Source of the DNA: Streptomyces sp. NBC_00236
Lineage (GTDB): Bacteria; Actinomycetota; Actinomycetes; Streptomycetales; Streptomycetaceae
Length of the DNA: 64,000 bases
Reading direction: 5' to 3'
Assembly: GCF_036195045.1 (NCBI RefSeq)
Contig: NZ_CP108100.1
Span: forward strand, 1,612,001 to 1,676,000
The position numbers and the translations under genes were made by a program. Shown piece after piece: positions 1 to 7,740 of this stretch (within the stretch, counting starts at the first letter, position 1; each line of letters begins with the position of its first letter). Under the pieces are notes generated by a model. That model was not told where the DNA came from, made no database searches, and saw nothing but the letters and a program-made list of their open reading frames with translations.

Positions 1-651
1 AAGCCCGTGCCGGTCGCGGGACTCACCTCACCGGGTCATGTCGTTCCGCGCTCGGACTACTGGCGGGCGGTGACGGCCACCGGGACGTACGACGAGAAGC
101 ACCAGGTCGTCGTCCGGCGCCGCACCGCCATCGACGGCTCCATCGGCGTCCATGTGCTGATCCCGTTCGACCTCAAGGGCGGCGGCACGGTCATGATCAA
201 CCGCGGCTGGGTCCCGTCCGCCGCCGACCAGCACGCCTTCCCCGACGTACCGGCCGTACCCAAGGGCGAGGTGACCGTCACCGGGCGGCTCAAGGCCGAC
301 GAGACGACGAGCGCCAGCGGCATCAAGGACATCTCGGACCTGCCGGACCGCCAGGTGATGCTGATCAACAGCGCCCAGCAGGCGAAGCTCCTCTCCCGGC
401 CGGTGCTCGGCGGCTACATCGAGCAGACCGGGCCGGAGCCGAAGGGCGACTCCCCCGAGCTGATCGAGGCTCCCGACGACAGCTCCATCGGCCCGCACAT
501 GGCGTACGCCGTGCAGTGGTGGCTGTTCGCCGCCGGTGTCCCGGTCGGCTACGTGGTGCTGGCCCGCCGGGAGAAGCGCGACCGGCTCGCGGCGGCGGCC
601 GAGGCCGCCGAGCAGGCCGATGCGGCGGAGCCCGAGCCGGCGAAGGCCTGA
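1..651 (+). CDS. SURF1 family cytochrome oxidase assembly protein (5' truncated by window)
   Basis: The reading frame is open from base 1, so the gene starts before the window; 216 residues are visible. SURF1 proteins sit in the cytoplasmic membrane and help assemble the haem-copper cytochrome c oxidase. The visible part has the periplasmic SURF1 body (GTYDEKHQVVVRRR, then VMINRGWVPSAA) and the typical C-terminal end, HMAYAVQWWLFAAGVPVGYVVL, which is the second membrane segment followed by a basic KR-rich cytoplasmic tail and an Ala/Glu-rich end. The N-terminal membrane segment is outside the window. A 94-base gap follows before the next gene on the same strand. Confidence 0.88.
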   Translation, partial: KPVPVAGLTSPGHVVPRSDYWRAVTATGTYDEKHQVVVRRRTAIDGSIGVHVLIPFDLKGGGTVMINRGWVPSAADQHAFPDVPAVPKGEVTVTGRLKADETTSASGIKDISDLPDRQVMLINSAQQAKLLSRPVLGGYIEQTGPEPKGDSPELIEAPDDSSIGPHMAYAVQWWLFAAGVPVGYVVLARREKRDRLAAAAEAAEQADAAEPEPAKA

Positions 652-745
652 CCGCACGTCGGGGACGACGTCCGCGGGGGTGACACCCGCCTCTCCTGAC
701 CCCGTGGCTGCTTAACGGGCGCCAGGTTCGGGAACACGCCAGAAC

Positions 746-2557
746 GTGACCCCACGCATCGAGGACTACGCCCTCATCGGCGATCTCCAGACAGCAGCCC
801 TGGTCGGCAGGAACGGTTCTGTCGACTGGCTGTGCCTGCCCCGCTTCGACTCGGGCGCCTGCTTCGCCGCGCTGCTCGGCGACGAGGAGAACGGCCACTG
901 GCGCATCGCCCCGAAGGGTGCGGACACCTGCACGCGCCGTGCGTACCGCGGTGACTCGCTCGTCCTGGAGACGTTCTGGGAGACCCGCACCGGCACCGTC
1001 AAGGTCATCGACTTCATGCCGCAGCGCGACCACGAGCCCGATGTGATGCGGATCATCGAGGGCATCAGCGGCACGGTCGACATGGCCTCGGTGATCCGGC
1101 TGCGCTTCGACTTCGGCTCCGTCGTGCCGTGGATGCGCCGCTCGCAGGGCCAGCGGGTGGCGGTCGCGGGGCCCGACTCCGCCTGGCTGCGCAGCGAACC
1201 ACCCGTCAAGACCTGGGGCCAGCAGTTCTCCACGTGTTCGTCGTTCAGCGTCTCCGCGGGCGAACAGGTGGCCTTCGTCCTCACCTGGCATCCCTCGCAC
1301 TCACCGCGCCCCGATCTCGTCGACCCGTACGAGGCGCTGGAGAACACCCTGTCCGACTGGGCCGAGTGGTCCGACCGGTGCACGTACGAGGGGCCCTACC
1401 GGGAAGCCGTGATCCGTTCACTGATCACCCTCAAGGCACTCACCTTCGGTCCGACCGGCGGCATCGTGGCGGCCCCGACCACCTCGCTCCCGGAGGACAT
1501 CGGCGGCGTACGGAACTGGGACTACCGCTTCTGCTGGCTGCGGGACTCCACGCTGACCCTCGGCGCGCTGACCTCGGCCGGCTACCTGGAGGAGGCCGCC
1601 GCGTGGCGGGACTGGCTGCTGCGCGCGGTCGCCGGGGATCCGGCCGACCTGCAGATCATGTACGGACTGGCGGGCGAGCGCCGGCTGCCCGAGGCGGAAC
1701 TTCCGTGGCTGCGCGGCTACGAGAACTCCGCCCCGGTCCGGATCGGCAACGCCGCCGTGCGCCAGCGTCAGCTCGACGTGTACGGAGAAGTCATCGACTC
1801 CCTCCGGCTGGCCCGGACCGCGGGCCTGGACGACGCGCCGCACGCCTGGAGCCTCCAGCTCAGCCTGCTCGGCTTCCTGGAGTCCACCTGGCGCGAGCCG
1901 GACGAGGGGCTCTGGGAGATCCGCGGCCGACGCCGCCACTTCGTGCACTCCAAGGTGATGGCCTGGGTGGCGGCGGACCGCGCGGTGCGCAGCCTTGAGG
2001 AGGACCCTTCGCTGCCCGGCGACGCGGACCGCTGGCGGACGATGCGGGACGCCGTGCACCGTGAGGTGTGCGAGAAGGGGTACGACCCGGCACGCAACAC
2101 CTTCACCCAGTCGTACGGGTCGCGGGAGCTGGACGCCGCGACGCTGCTGATCGCCCGGACCGGGTTCCTGCCGCCGGACGACCCGCGCGTCGTCGGAACG
2201 GTGAACGCCGTCCGCGACGAGCTGGGCAGCGACGGACTGGTGCGCCGCTACAGCACGGACAGCACCGCGGTCGACGGACTCCCGGGCGGCGAGGGCGCGT
2301 TCCTCGCCTGCTCGTTCTGGCTGGCGGACGCGTTGCGGATGACCGGACGCACCGACGAGGCCACCGAACTCTTCGAACGGCTGCTGGCGCTCCGCAACGA
2401 CGTGGGGCTGCTCGCCGAGGAGTACGACACCGCGGCCATGCGCCAGCTCGGCAACTTCCCGCAGGCCTTCAGCCACATCGGGCTGGTCGGCACGGCGGTG
2501 GCACTGGCCGAAGCGCAGGCCGCCGAGGACAGGGCGCGGGAGCAGGAGGCAGGATAG
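746..2557 (+). CDS. Glycoside hydrolase family 15 protein (glucoamylase/trehalase-like)
   Basis: 603 residues with a GTG start. The N-terminal beta-sandwich domain of cytoplasmic GH15 proteins is seen at about residues 5-50 (YALIGDLQTAALVGRNGSVD, then LCLPRFDSGACFAALLG). The (alpha/alpha)6 catalytic domain begins near residue 250 with GGVRNWDYRFCWLRDSTLTL, the usual GH15 signature, and ends with a GGEGAFLACSFWLADAL stretch near residue 514. There is no signal peptide, so it probably acts on alpha-glucosides or trehalose in the cytoplasm; the substrate cannot be told from sequence. Length is normal for the family. The stop lies only four bases before the SDR gene, suggesting co-transcription. 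Confidence 0.9.
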   Translation: MTPRIEDYALIGDLQTAALVGRNGSVDWLCLPRFDSGACFAALLGDEENGHWRIAPKGADTCTRRAYRGDSLVLETFWETRTGTVKVIDFMPQRDHEPDVMRIIEGISGTVDMASVIRLRFDFGSVVPWMRRSQGQRVAVAGPDSAWLRSEPPVKTWGQQFSTCSSFSVSAGEQVAFVLTWHPSHSPRPDLVDPYEALENTLSDWAEWSDRCTYEGPYREAVIRSLITLKALTFGPTGGIVAAPTTSLPEDIGGVRNWDYRFCWLRDSTLTLGALTSAGYLEEAAAWRDWLLRAVAGDPADLQIMYGLAGERRLPEAELPWLRGYENSAPVRIGNAAVRQRQLDVYGEVIDSLRLARTAGLDDAPHAWSLQLSLLGFLESTWREPDEGLWEIRGRRRHFVHSKVMAWVAADRAVRSLEEDPSLPGDADRWRTMRDAVHREVCEKGYDPARNTFTQSYGSRELDAATLLIARTGFLPPDDPRVVGTVNAVRDELGSDGLVRRYSTDSTAVDGLPGGEGAFLACSFWLADALRMTGRTDEATELFERLLALRNDVGLLAEEYDTAAMRQLGNFPQAFSHIGLVGTAVALAEAQAAEDRAREQEAG

Positions 2558-2561
2558 GACC

Positions 2562-3317
2562 ATGGATCTTGGACTGAAGGACCGTGTGTACGTCGTCACC
2601 GGAGCGACCCGGGGGCTGGGCAACGCCACGGCGCGCGCTCTGGTCGCCGACGGCGCGAAAGTGATCATCACCGGCCGCGACGAGAAGCGCGTCCGGGAGG
2701 CCGCCGACGAGCTGGGCCCCGACGCCGTCGGACTCGCGGCCGACAACGCCGACCCGGACGTGGCACGGCGGCTGGTGGAGTCCGCGCAGGAAGGGTTCGG
2801 CCGGCTCGACGGCATCCTCATCAGCGTCGGCGGCCCCGCGCCGGGCTCCGCCGCGGACAACACCGACGCGCAGTGGCAGTCGGCGTTCGAGTCGGTGTTC
2901 CTGGGCGCGGTGCGCCTGGCCCGGACGGCGGCGGCGGCGCTCGGCGAGGGCGGGGTCATCGGCTTCGTGCTCTCGGGCTCCGTCCACGAGCCGATCGCCG
3001 GACTGACCATCTCCAACGGACTGCGGCCCGGCCTGGCGGGCTTCGCGAAGTCACTGGCCGACGAGCTCGGCCCGCGGGGCATCCGCGTGGTGGGCGTGCT
3101 GCCGGCCCGCATCGACACGGACCGGGTCCGTGAACTCGACGCGCTGTCCGGCAACGCGGCCGCCTCCCGCGCCGCCAGCGAGGCCGCCATCCCGCTGCGG
3201 CGCTACGGCACTCCGGAGGAGTTCGGCCGGACGGCGGCCTTCCTGCTCTCGCCCGCCGCCTCGTATCTGACGGGCCTCATGGTGCCGGTCGACGGCGGGT
3301 CCCGGCGCGGCTTCTGA
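2562..3317 (+). CDS. SDR family oxidoreductase with atypical active site
   Basis: 251 residues. The Rossmann fold is clear: TGATRGLGNA at residues 13-22 is the glycine-rich NAD(P) motif, ADNADP follows near 66, and the C-terminus LTGLMVPVDGGSRRGF is standard for classical SDRs. Where classical members have YxxxK, aligned through the following GFAKSLADELGPRGIRV, this protein reads S151-N-G-L-R155, so the catalytic tyrosine and lysine appear to be replaced. A Ser pair (LSGSVHEP, 138-140) is kept. Chemistry may therefore differ from a plain dehydrogenase. It follows the GH15 gene by four bases and ends before a strong hairpin shared with the convergent amaP operon. Confidence 0.87.
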   Translation: MDLGLKDRVYVVTGATRGLGNATARALVADGAKVIITGRDEKRVREAADELGPDAVGLAADNADPDVARRLVESAQEGFGRLDGILISVGGPAPGSAADNTDAQWQSAFESVFLGAVRLARTAAAALGEGGVIGFVLSGSVHEPIAGLTISNGLRPGLAGFAKSLADELGPRGIRVVGVLPARIDTDRVRELDALSGNAAASRAASEAAIPLRRYGTPEEFGRTAAFLLSPAASYLTGLMVPVDGGSRRGF

Positions 3318-3342
3318 GCCTCCGCCCGGACGCGCGACACGC

Positions 3343-3376
3343 GAGGGGCCGGACGGCCTGTGCCGTCCGGCCCCTC
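3343..3376. terminator. Bidirectional hairpin terminator between SDR gene and amaP
   Basis: Perfect 14-bp inverted repeat (arms GAGGGGCCGGACGG and its complement) with a six-base loop, lying between two convergent genes that end at 3317 and 3396. It would serve both strands. No clear U-tract. Confidence 0.75.
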
Positions 3377-3395
3377 CCGCGTGGCGTACCGCCCG

Positions 3396-3983
3396 TCAGC
3401 TCACGCGCTCGGCCCGGTGCTTGACCGCCTTCAGCCGCACCTCGGCCGGCAGCTTCGCCAGCCCGGCGGAGTCCCGGGCATGGGCCAGCGCCTCGTCCGT
3501 GAGCCGGCCCAGCGCCTCCTCGGGGGCGGCGTGCGGTTCCATGAGGAGCCGGATCCTGGCCCGCGGCTCGCTGCGTCTGCCGGTCAGGACGGCCTGGGCG
3601 CGGGCCACCCCGTCCAGGGCACCCGCCTCCTGTGCGAGCACACCCTCCAGGGCGCGGCCACGCAGCAGCGCGCCCTCTCCGTCGCCGCTGTCCACGAGCA
3701 CCTCGGCGAGGCGGGCCCGGCGCAGCTGGGCCAGCAGCCACCACAGGGCGAGCACCACCAGGACCGCGAGGACCGCGATCACGACCGGCCACCACCAGCC
3801 CTCGGAGCGCCAGCGGTCCCGGTCCGCGTCGCTGAGGAGGACGTCGCGCTTGCCGTACCACGGCCACCAGGACGGCACGGAGAGACCGAGCGCCGCGGCC
3901 AGCACCCCGCCGCCCACGCAGACCAGTACCAGTCCGGCCAGGCCCAGCAGTACGCGGTTGACGGTCCCGATCACGCGGCTCAC
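3396..3983 (-). CDS. amaP: Alkaline shock response membrane anchor protein AmaP
   Basis: 195 residues. Two membrane segments (about residues 8-32 and 66-86) form a hairpin separated by a Trp-rich linker (VPSWWPWYGKRD). The cytoplasmic C-terminal half (LLRGRALEGVLAQEAGAL through VRLKAVKHRAERVS) has the beta-alpha-beta layout of the Asp23/AmaP fold. In Staphylococcus, AmaP anchors Asp23 at the membrane; the same role is inferred here because two Asp23 genes lie in the same operon. The start overlaps the upstream DUF6286 stop by ATGA, implying translational coupling. It is the last gene of the operon. Confidence 0.85.
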   Translation of the reverse strand: MSRVIGTVNRVLLGLAGLVLVCVGGGVLAAALGLSVPSWWPWYGKRDVLLSDADRDRWRSEGWWWPVVIAVLAVLVVLALWWLLAQLRRARLAEVLVDSGDGEGALLRGRALEGVLAQEAGALDGVARAQAVLTGRRSEPRARIRLLMEPHAAPEEALGRLTDEALAHARDSAGLAKLPAEVRLKAVKHRAERVS

Positions 3984-4651
3984 CCCTTCTTCGCCGGACG
4001 GCGGACATGGACGGACAGGCTCGGTTGCCTGGCCAGTCCGAGTTCCTTGATGCCGCTGGAGAGCGCGGTGTCCAGATCGGCCCGTACGTCGTCGAGTTCA
4101 CGGAAGTGCGAGACGGCCCGCACCCCCACCTTGCCGCGTCCCATCCGGACCCGGACCGACTGCACTCCGGAGACCTCCACGGCCCGGTCGCGCAGCACCA
4201 TGGCCGCCGCGGTCCGGTCGAGGGCAGCCCGCACGTCCGGGCGGTCGCGGCGCATCGGCAGCAGATCGCGCAGTCCGGGAGTGAGTGCGAGGACGAGCAG
4301 CCACAGGCCGGCCGCCACCGCGACCGAGGCGCCCGTGAGCACCCACACGTCGTCCAGCCGGCGCTCTGCCAGTTCGTCGGCCAGCGAGCGGCGCCACTGC
4401 ATCGCCGGGTGGTCGGCACGGACCGCCGCGACGTCGTAGAGGAGCAGTCCGGTACCGCCCAGGACCACCAGGGCGGTGATGCCCGCCGGGATGCGGCGGG
4501 CGGACCAGAAGCGGCCCGCTCCGCCCTCGCTCCGTTCCTTGGACGGGACCGGGTCGAACGCCGCGGACGACGCCGACTGGTCGAGCGCGAGCACGTCCCC
4601 GTGTTCGACGGTGTGCTCCGCGCTGTTCTCCGGGTTCCGGGGCTCGGTCAT
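3980..4651 (-). CDS. DUF6286 membrane protein, Asp23 operon
   Basis: 223 residues from the ATG that overlaps the upstream Asp23 stop codon (ATGA). The frame extends further upstream, but the overlap and the sequence MTEPRNPENSAEHTVEHGD support this start. Two membrane segments are visible: ARRIPAGITALVVLGGTGLLLYDVAAV (about 58-84) and VWVLTGASVAVAAGLWLLVLAL (about 108-130). The remaining 90 residues (VLRDRAVEVSGVQSVRVRMG and onward to LARQPSLSVHVRRPAKKG) again show the beta-alpha-beta pattern of Asp23-type domains. The role is inferred as a second membrane partner of the Asp23 proteins next to it. Confidence 0.82.
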   Translation of the reverse strand: MTEPRNPENSAEHTVEHGDVLALDQSASSAAFDPVPSKERSEGGAGRFWSARRIPAGITALVVLGGTGLLLYDVAAVRADHPAMQWRRSLADELAERRLDDVWVLTGASVAVAAGLWLLVLALTPGLRDLLPMRRDRPDVRAALDRTAAAMVLRDRAVEVSGVQSVRVRMGRGKVGVRAVSHFRELDDVRADLDTALSSGIKELGLARQPSLSVHVRRPAKKG

Positions 4652-5010
4652 CGGATCCTCCCCTGCGCCGCGAGGCTCGCTCCCGAGGGGTGCAGGCGCT
4701 CGACCTGTACGGCCACTTCGGGCACCTCCATCCCTGCCAACGCCTCTACCCGCATCGCGACCCGGCGACGCACGGCACCGCACTGGCGCCCGATGTCGCT
4801 GGGATAGCCGAGCTCCAGAGTCACCCGTACGCGGGCGGTGTCACGGTGAACCGTGACCGTGGCCCGCGGCGACGCGGCTTCCTTGGCGGGCTCGTCCACC
4901 GCCTCCTTCGCCGCCTGCGCGGCGATCTTCGCGACGACCCGGTCGGCGACCCGGGTCTCCCCTCGCTCCGCGGCGGCGACCCGGCCGCTCTCCCCCGACA
5001 ACGCCGTCAC
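4648..5010 (-). CDS. Asp23/Gls24 family envelope stress response protein (second copy)
   Basis: 120 residues. The Asp23 pattern is complete: TRVADRVVAKIAAQAAKEA near residues 20-38, a beta-rich core (VTVHRDTARVRVTLELGYPS) and an amphipathic helix followed by a strand (VAMRVEALAGMEVPEVAVQV). These cytoplasmic proteins form membrane-associated assemblies under alkaline or envelope stress. The gene overlaps the preceding small membrane protein gene and the following DUF6286 gene by ATGA at both ends, so the four genes are translationally coupled. Confidence 0.87.
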   Translation of the reverse strand: MTALSGESGRVAAAERGETRVADRVVAKIAAQAAKEAVDEPAKEAASPRATVTVHRDTARVRVTLELGYPSDIGRQCGAVRRRVAMRVEALAGMEVPEVAVQVERLHPSGASLAAQGRIR

Positions 5011-5198
5011 CGCCGTCGGTCGCCGCGATCGCGACTCCGGAAGAAGTCACCGGGCTCCAGGTCACCGTCGAGGAAGCGACCGGCGATGAAGCCGATCGCC
5101 CCCAGGGCGGCCACCAGCAGGAAGGCTCCGAACCCGCCGAAGTACCCGGCGAACCCGAGCGCCATGCCGGCCACCATGCCGACCACAGCCATGCTCAT
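5007..5198 (-). CDS. Small membrane protein of the Asp23 operon
   Basis: 63 residues. One long hydrophobic glycine-rich stretch or a tight helical hairpin (MAVVGMVAGMALGFAGYFGG then AFLLVAALGAIGFIAGRFLDG) is followed by an Asp/Arg-rich tail (DFFRSRDRGDRRR). The layout is like the DUF2273-type small membrane proteins that accompany Asp23 in Gram-positive bacteria, though I cannot confirm the family by eye. It lies 30 bases after the first Asp23 gene and overlaps the second by ATGA. Confidence 0.75.
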   Translation of the reverse strand: MSMAVVGMVAGMALGFAGYFGGFGAFLLVAALGAIGFIAGRFLDGDLEPGDFFRSRDRGDRRR

Positions 5199-5228
5199 CT
5201 GGGCTCCTCAACTGCCTTTGACGGAGGA

Positions 5229-5723
5229 CTACTGGACACGTGGCTCGGACTGGTCCTCGTCGTCGTCCTCGTCGGGCAGCTTCACATCGCTCACCGCGAT
5301 GTTGACCTCGATGACTTCGAGACCCGTCATCCGCTCGACGGCCGCGACAACGTTCTCCCTCACATCGCGGGCGACCTCGCTGATCGACACGCCGTAGTCG
5401 ACGACGATCTCCAGGTCGAGGGCCGTCTGGGACTCGCCGACCTCCGCCTTCACCCCGCGGGTGACCGACTTGGAACCGCCGGGGACGCGGTCACGCACCG
5501 CGCCGAAGGTCCGCGAGAGTCCGCTGCCCATCGCGTGCACACCGACCACGTCGCGTGCCGCCATTCCGGCGATCTTCTCGACGACACCGTCGGCGATCGT
5601 CGTACGGCCGCGGGTGGCCGGGGCTCCCCCACCACGCCTGCTCAGCGAGCTGCTCCTGCTGTCACCGCCAGTCGAGTCCTTGTCGGGGTTCTCGGGCCGG
5701 TTGCGCTGTGGGGTCTCGGTCAT
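5229..5723 (-). CDS. Asp23/Gls24 family envelope stress response protein (first copy)
   Basis: 164 residues from the ATG at 5723, chosen because GAAGGGA lies at proper spacing upstream; the frame is open further but without support. A disordered N-terminus (about residues 1-42, Asp/Ser/Arg-rich) precedes a full Asp23 domain: TTIADGVVEKIAGMAARDVV, TALDLEIVVDYGVSISEVAR, then VVAAVERMTGLEVIEVNIAV. It ends in an acidic tail (DEDDDEDQ). It is the first gene of the operon leading to amaP and is divergent from the two-repeat protein starting at 5816, with 92 bases between them for the promoters. Confidence 0.87.
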   Translation of the reverse strand: MTETPQRNRPENPDKDSTGGDSRSSSLSRRGGGAPATRGRTTIADGVVEKIAGMAARDVVGVHAMGSGLSRTFGAVRDRVPGGSKSVTRGVKAEVGESQTALDLEIVVDYGVSISEVARDVRENVVAAVERMTGLEVIEVNIAVSDVKLPDEDDDEDQSEPRVQ

Positions 5724-5815
5724 CGCCGTTCTTCCCTTCGGGGCAGATTGGACTTCCTTGCCCAGATTAAGTGCGCTTGCCCGGTCTCGCGCCGTGGATG
5801 CGGCAGGCTGGAGCA

Positions 5816-6547
5816 ATGACGACGGCTGACAGCTCGCGCAGGACCCAAGGATGGACGGCCGCGGTTCGCCAGCGGCTCGGTCTGGGCCGGCTTCTCCCGC
5901 TGGGCGGCCCGGCGGACGGGGCCTGGATCTCGGAACGGGCGGCGGCGGCCGTACTGCGCCGGGCGGTGGACGGTTCGGGACCGGTGCTCATGGAGCTGCG
6001 CATCGCCGTGGCCGACGCCGAGGCGGCGCCCGCCCCGCAGGTGCCGCCGCCCCCGAGCGCTCTGCCGCCGGGCCCGCTGCGCATCGAGGCCACCGTGGCC
6101 GCGACGGCGCACCTGCCGATTCCGGCCGCCGCCGCGGCGCTGCGCTCCGCTCTGCTGGCGGCTGCCGCCCGGCGGCTCGGGCTGGTGGTCGACGAGGTGG
6201 ACATCCGGGTGGCCGAGTTGCTGGACACCGAACCGGAAGGGGCCGAACCGCCCCCGGTCGAGGTGCGCCCGGCGGATCCGGAGAACGCGGCGGGCCGTGC
6301 GGCCGCTGGAGTGACGGGCGTCGCGACGCTGACGCGGGCGCTCGGCGCGCCCGTGCACACGGGCCCGGACCACGTCCGGGTCGAGCTGGCGACGGACGGC
6401 GGCCACCGGGCGCTGGACGTGGCCCGCTCGGTGCGGGCGGCGGTGACACAGGCGGTGGACGGGCATCCGCCGGTCGCGGTACTGGTCACGGCGGTGACGG
6501 AGGGACACGTCCCGCCGGGAGCCGACCCGGCAGCGGGCCCGGGGTGA
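5816..6547 (+). CDS. P10-family-like protein with two Asp23-like repeats
   Basis: 243 residues from the ATG at 5816 (MTTADSSRRTQGW). Databases tend to label such actinobacterial proteins nucleopolyhedrovirus P10 family, which says little. By eye there are two units with the Asp23 pattern. The first runs from AWISERAAAAVLRRAV, through a Pro/Ala linker, to LRIEATVAATAHLPI, a long helix, and LGLVVDEVDIRVAELL. The second runs from AAAGVTGVATLTRALG through VRVELATDGGHRALDVARSV to VDGHPPVAVLVTAVTEG. The second half matches the neighbouring Asp23 proteins segment by segment. No membrane segment is seen. It is divergent from the asp23 operon, and a hairpin at its stop codon separates it from the convergent enoyl-CoA hydratase gene. 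Confidence 0.75.
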   Translation: MTTADSSRRTQGWTAAVRQRLGLGRLLPLGGPADGAWISERAAAAVLRRAVDGSGPVLMELRIAVADAEAAPAPQVPPPPSALPPGPLRIEATVAATAHLPIPAAAAALRSALLAAAARRLGLVVDEVDIRVAELLDTEPEGAEPPPVEVRPADPENAAGRAAAGVTGVATLTRALGAPVHTGPDHVRVELATDGGHRALDVARSVRAAVTQAVDGHPPVAVLVTAVTEGHVPPGADPAAGPG

Positions 6548-6570
6548 TGCGTCCGGCCCCGCTGCCGGGT
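6525..6570. terminator. Hairpin between convergent P10-like and enoyl-CoA hydratase genes
   Basis: A stem of about 15 bp (ACCCGGCAGCGGG pairing with CCGCTGCCGGGT, one bulge) overlaps the stop codon at 6547 and ends five bases before the stop of the gene on the other strand. It can terminate both. Confidence 0.65.
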
Positions 6571-6574
6571 GCTT

Positions 6575-7366
6575 TCAGTCGGCCGTGCCCGAGAGGTCGC
6601 GCAGCCGACGGCCCTGCGCGGCACGCTCGGCGGCGCGCTGCTCCTCGTACGTACGGGAGACGGCGCCGCCGAGCAGGGCCTTGGTCTCGATGACGGCGTC
6701 GCGCGGGGCCGCGATCAGGGCGCCGGCCAGATCGCGGGCGGCTCCCTCGAGCTCCGCGGCGGGCACCACGAGGTTGGCCAGGCCGGTACGTTCGGCCTCG
6801 GCGGCGTGCACGAAGCGGCCGGTGGCGCAGATTTCGAGCGCGCGTGCGTACCCCACCAGGTGCACCAGGGGGTGCGTGCCGGTGAGGTCGGGGACCAGCC
6901 CGAGGCTGGTCTCGCGCATGGCGAACTGCACGTCCTCGGCGACGATCCGCAGATCGCAGGCGAGGGCGAGCTGGAAGCCGGCGCCGATGGCATGCCCCTG
7001 GACGGCCGCGATCGACACGATGTCGTTGCGGCGCCACCAGGTGAACGCCTCCTGGTACTCGGCGATGACCGCGTCGAGCTCGGCCTCCGGGCCACGCCCC
7101 ATGTCGAGGAACGACGGCTCACCGTCGAAGCCCTCGGGGGTGAACGCCTGGCGGTCGAGTCCGGCGGAGAAGGACACACCTTCGGCGCGCAGCACGACGA
7201 CCCGCACACTGCCGGGCAGAGCCCGTCCGGCCTCTGTCAACGCCCGCCACAGAGCGGGGGACTGAGCGTTGCGCTTGGCCGGATTGGTGAGGGTCACCGT
7301 GGCAACCGCGTCGTCGACGGTGAGTCGTACGCCGTCCTTGTCGAGCACAGTGTCGAGCGAGGTCAT
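6575..7366 (-). CDS. Enoyl-CoA hydratase/isomerase family protein
   Basis: 263 residues, normal for the crotonase superfamily. Visible are the N-terminal VTLTNPAKRNAQSPALWRAL, the oxyanion-hole region FSAGLDRQAF (about 67-76) and AAVQGHAIGAGFQLALACDL (about 119-138), followed by FAMRETSLGLVPDLTGTHPL. In hydratases two glutamates act in catalysis; here the second active-site region contains GLVPDLTG, where Asp occupies the position often held by Glu, so hydratase versus isomerase or another crotonase activity is open. Substrate is unknown. Cytoplasmic; no obvious operon partner. Confidence 0.87.
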   Translation of the reverse strand: MTSLDTVLDKDGVRLTVDDAVATVTLTNPAKRNAQSPALWRALTEAGRALPGSVRVVVLRAEGVSFSAGLDRQAFTPEGFDGEPSFLDMGRGPEAELDAVIAEYQEAFTWWRRNDIVSIAAVQGHAIGAGFQLALACDLRIVAEDVQFAMRETSLGLVPDLTGTHPLVHLVGYARALEICATGRFVHAAEAERTGLANLVVPAAELEGAARDLAGALIAAPRDAVIETKALLGGAVSRTYEEQRAAERAAQGRRLRDLSGTAD

Positions 7367-7518
7367 GGAGCGCCTCCGGATCGGGTGCAGTCAGCACATG
7401 AAGCTAAGTGACTGAACAGTAACCACCCGACCGACCGCACGATCGACCGGGTGGCCACCGCCGAAACCGGTGAGCCCCGGGACCGGTCCTACGACCTGCC
7501 CCGATCCGTGGACGGCCG

Positions 7519-7740
7519 TCAGGCCGCCGCGGCCTTCTTGCCTCGTGTCGCTCCGCCACGTCCCCGCAGCGTCACTCCGGACTCGCTGAGCATCCGGTGG
7601 ACGAATCCGTAGGAGCGGCCCGTTTCCTCGGCCAACGCCCGGATACTCGCACCGGAGTCGTACTTCTTCTTCAGGTCTGCCGCGAGCTTGTCGCGCGCGG
7701 CGCCGGTTACCCGGCTGCCCTTCTTCAGAGTCTCGGCCAC
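7519..7740 (-). CDS. gbn: Small HTH protein, GATC-binding nucleoid-associated protein Gbn-like
   Basis: 73 residues from a GTG with a strong ribosome site (GAGGAGG) six bases upstream; longer starts have no support. A lysine-rich N-terminus (LKKGSRVTGAARDKLAADLKKK) leads into a single helix-turn-helix at about residues 31-54 (ASIRALAEETGRSYGFVHRM), then a basic GRGG and KK tail. Size, architecture and gene neighbourhood match the Streptomyces nucleoid-associated protein Gbn (SCO1839 in S. coelicolor, as I remember it), which binds GATC-containing sites and affects development. The upstream non-coding region is rich in GATC, so autoregulation is possible. Confidence 0.82.
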   Translation of the reverse strand: MAETLKKGSRVTGAARDKLAADLKKKYDSGASIRALAEETGRSYGFVHRMLSESGVTLRGRGGATRGKKAAAA

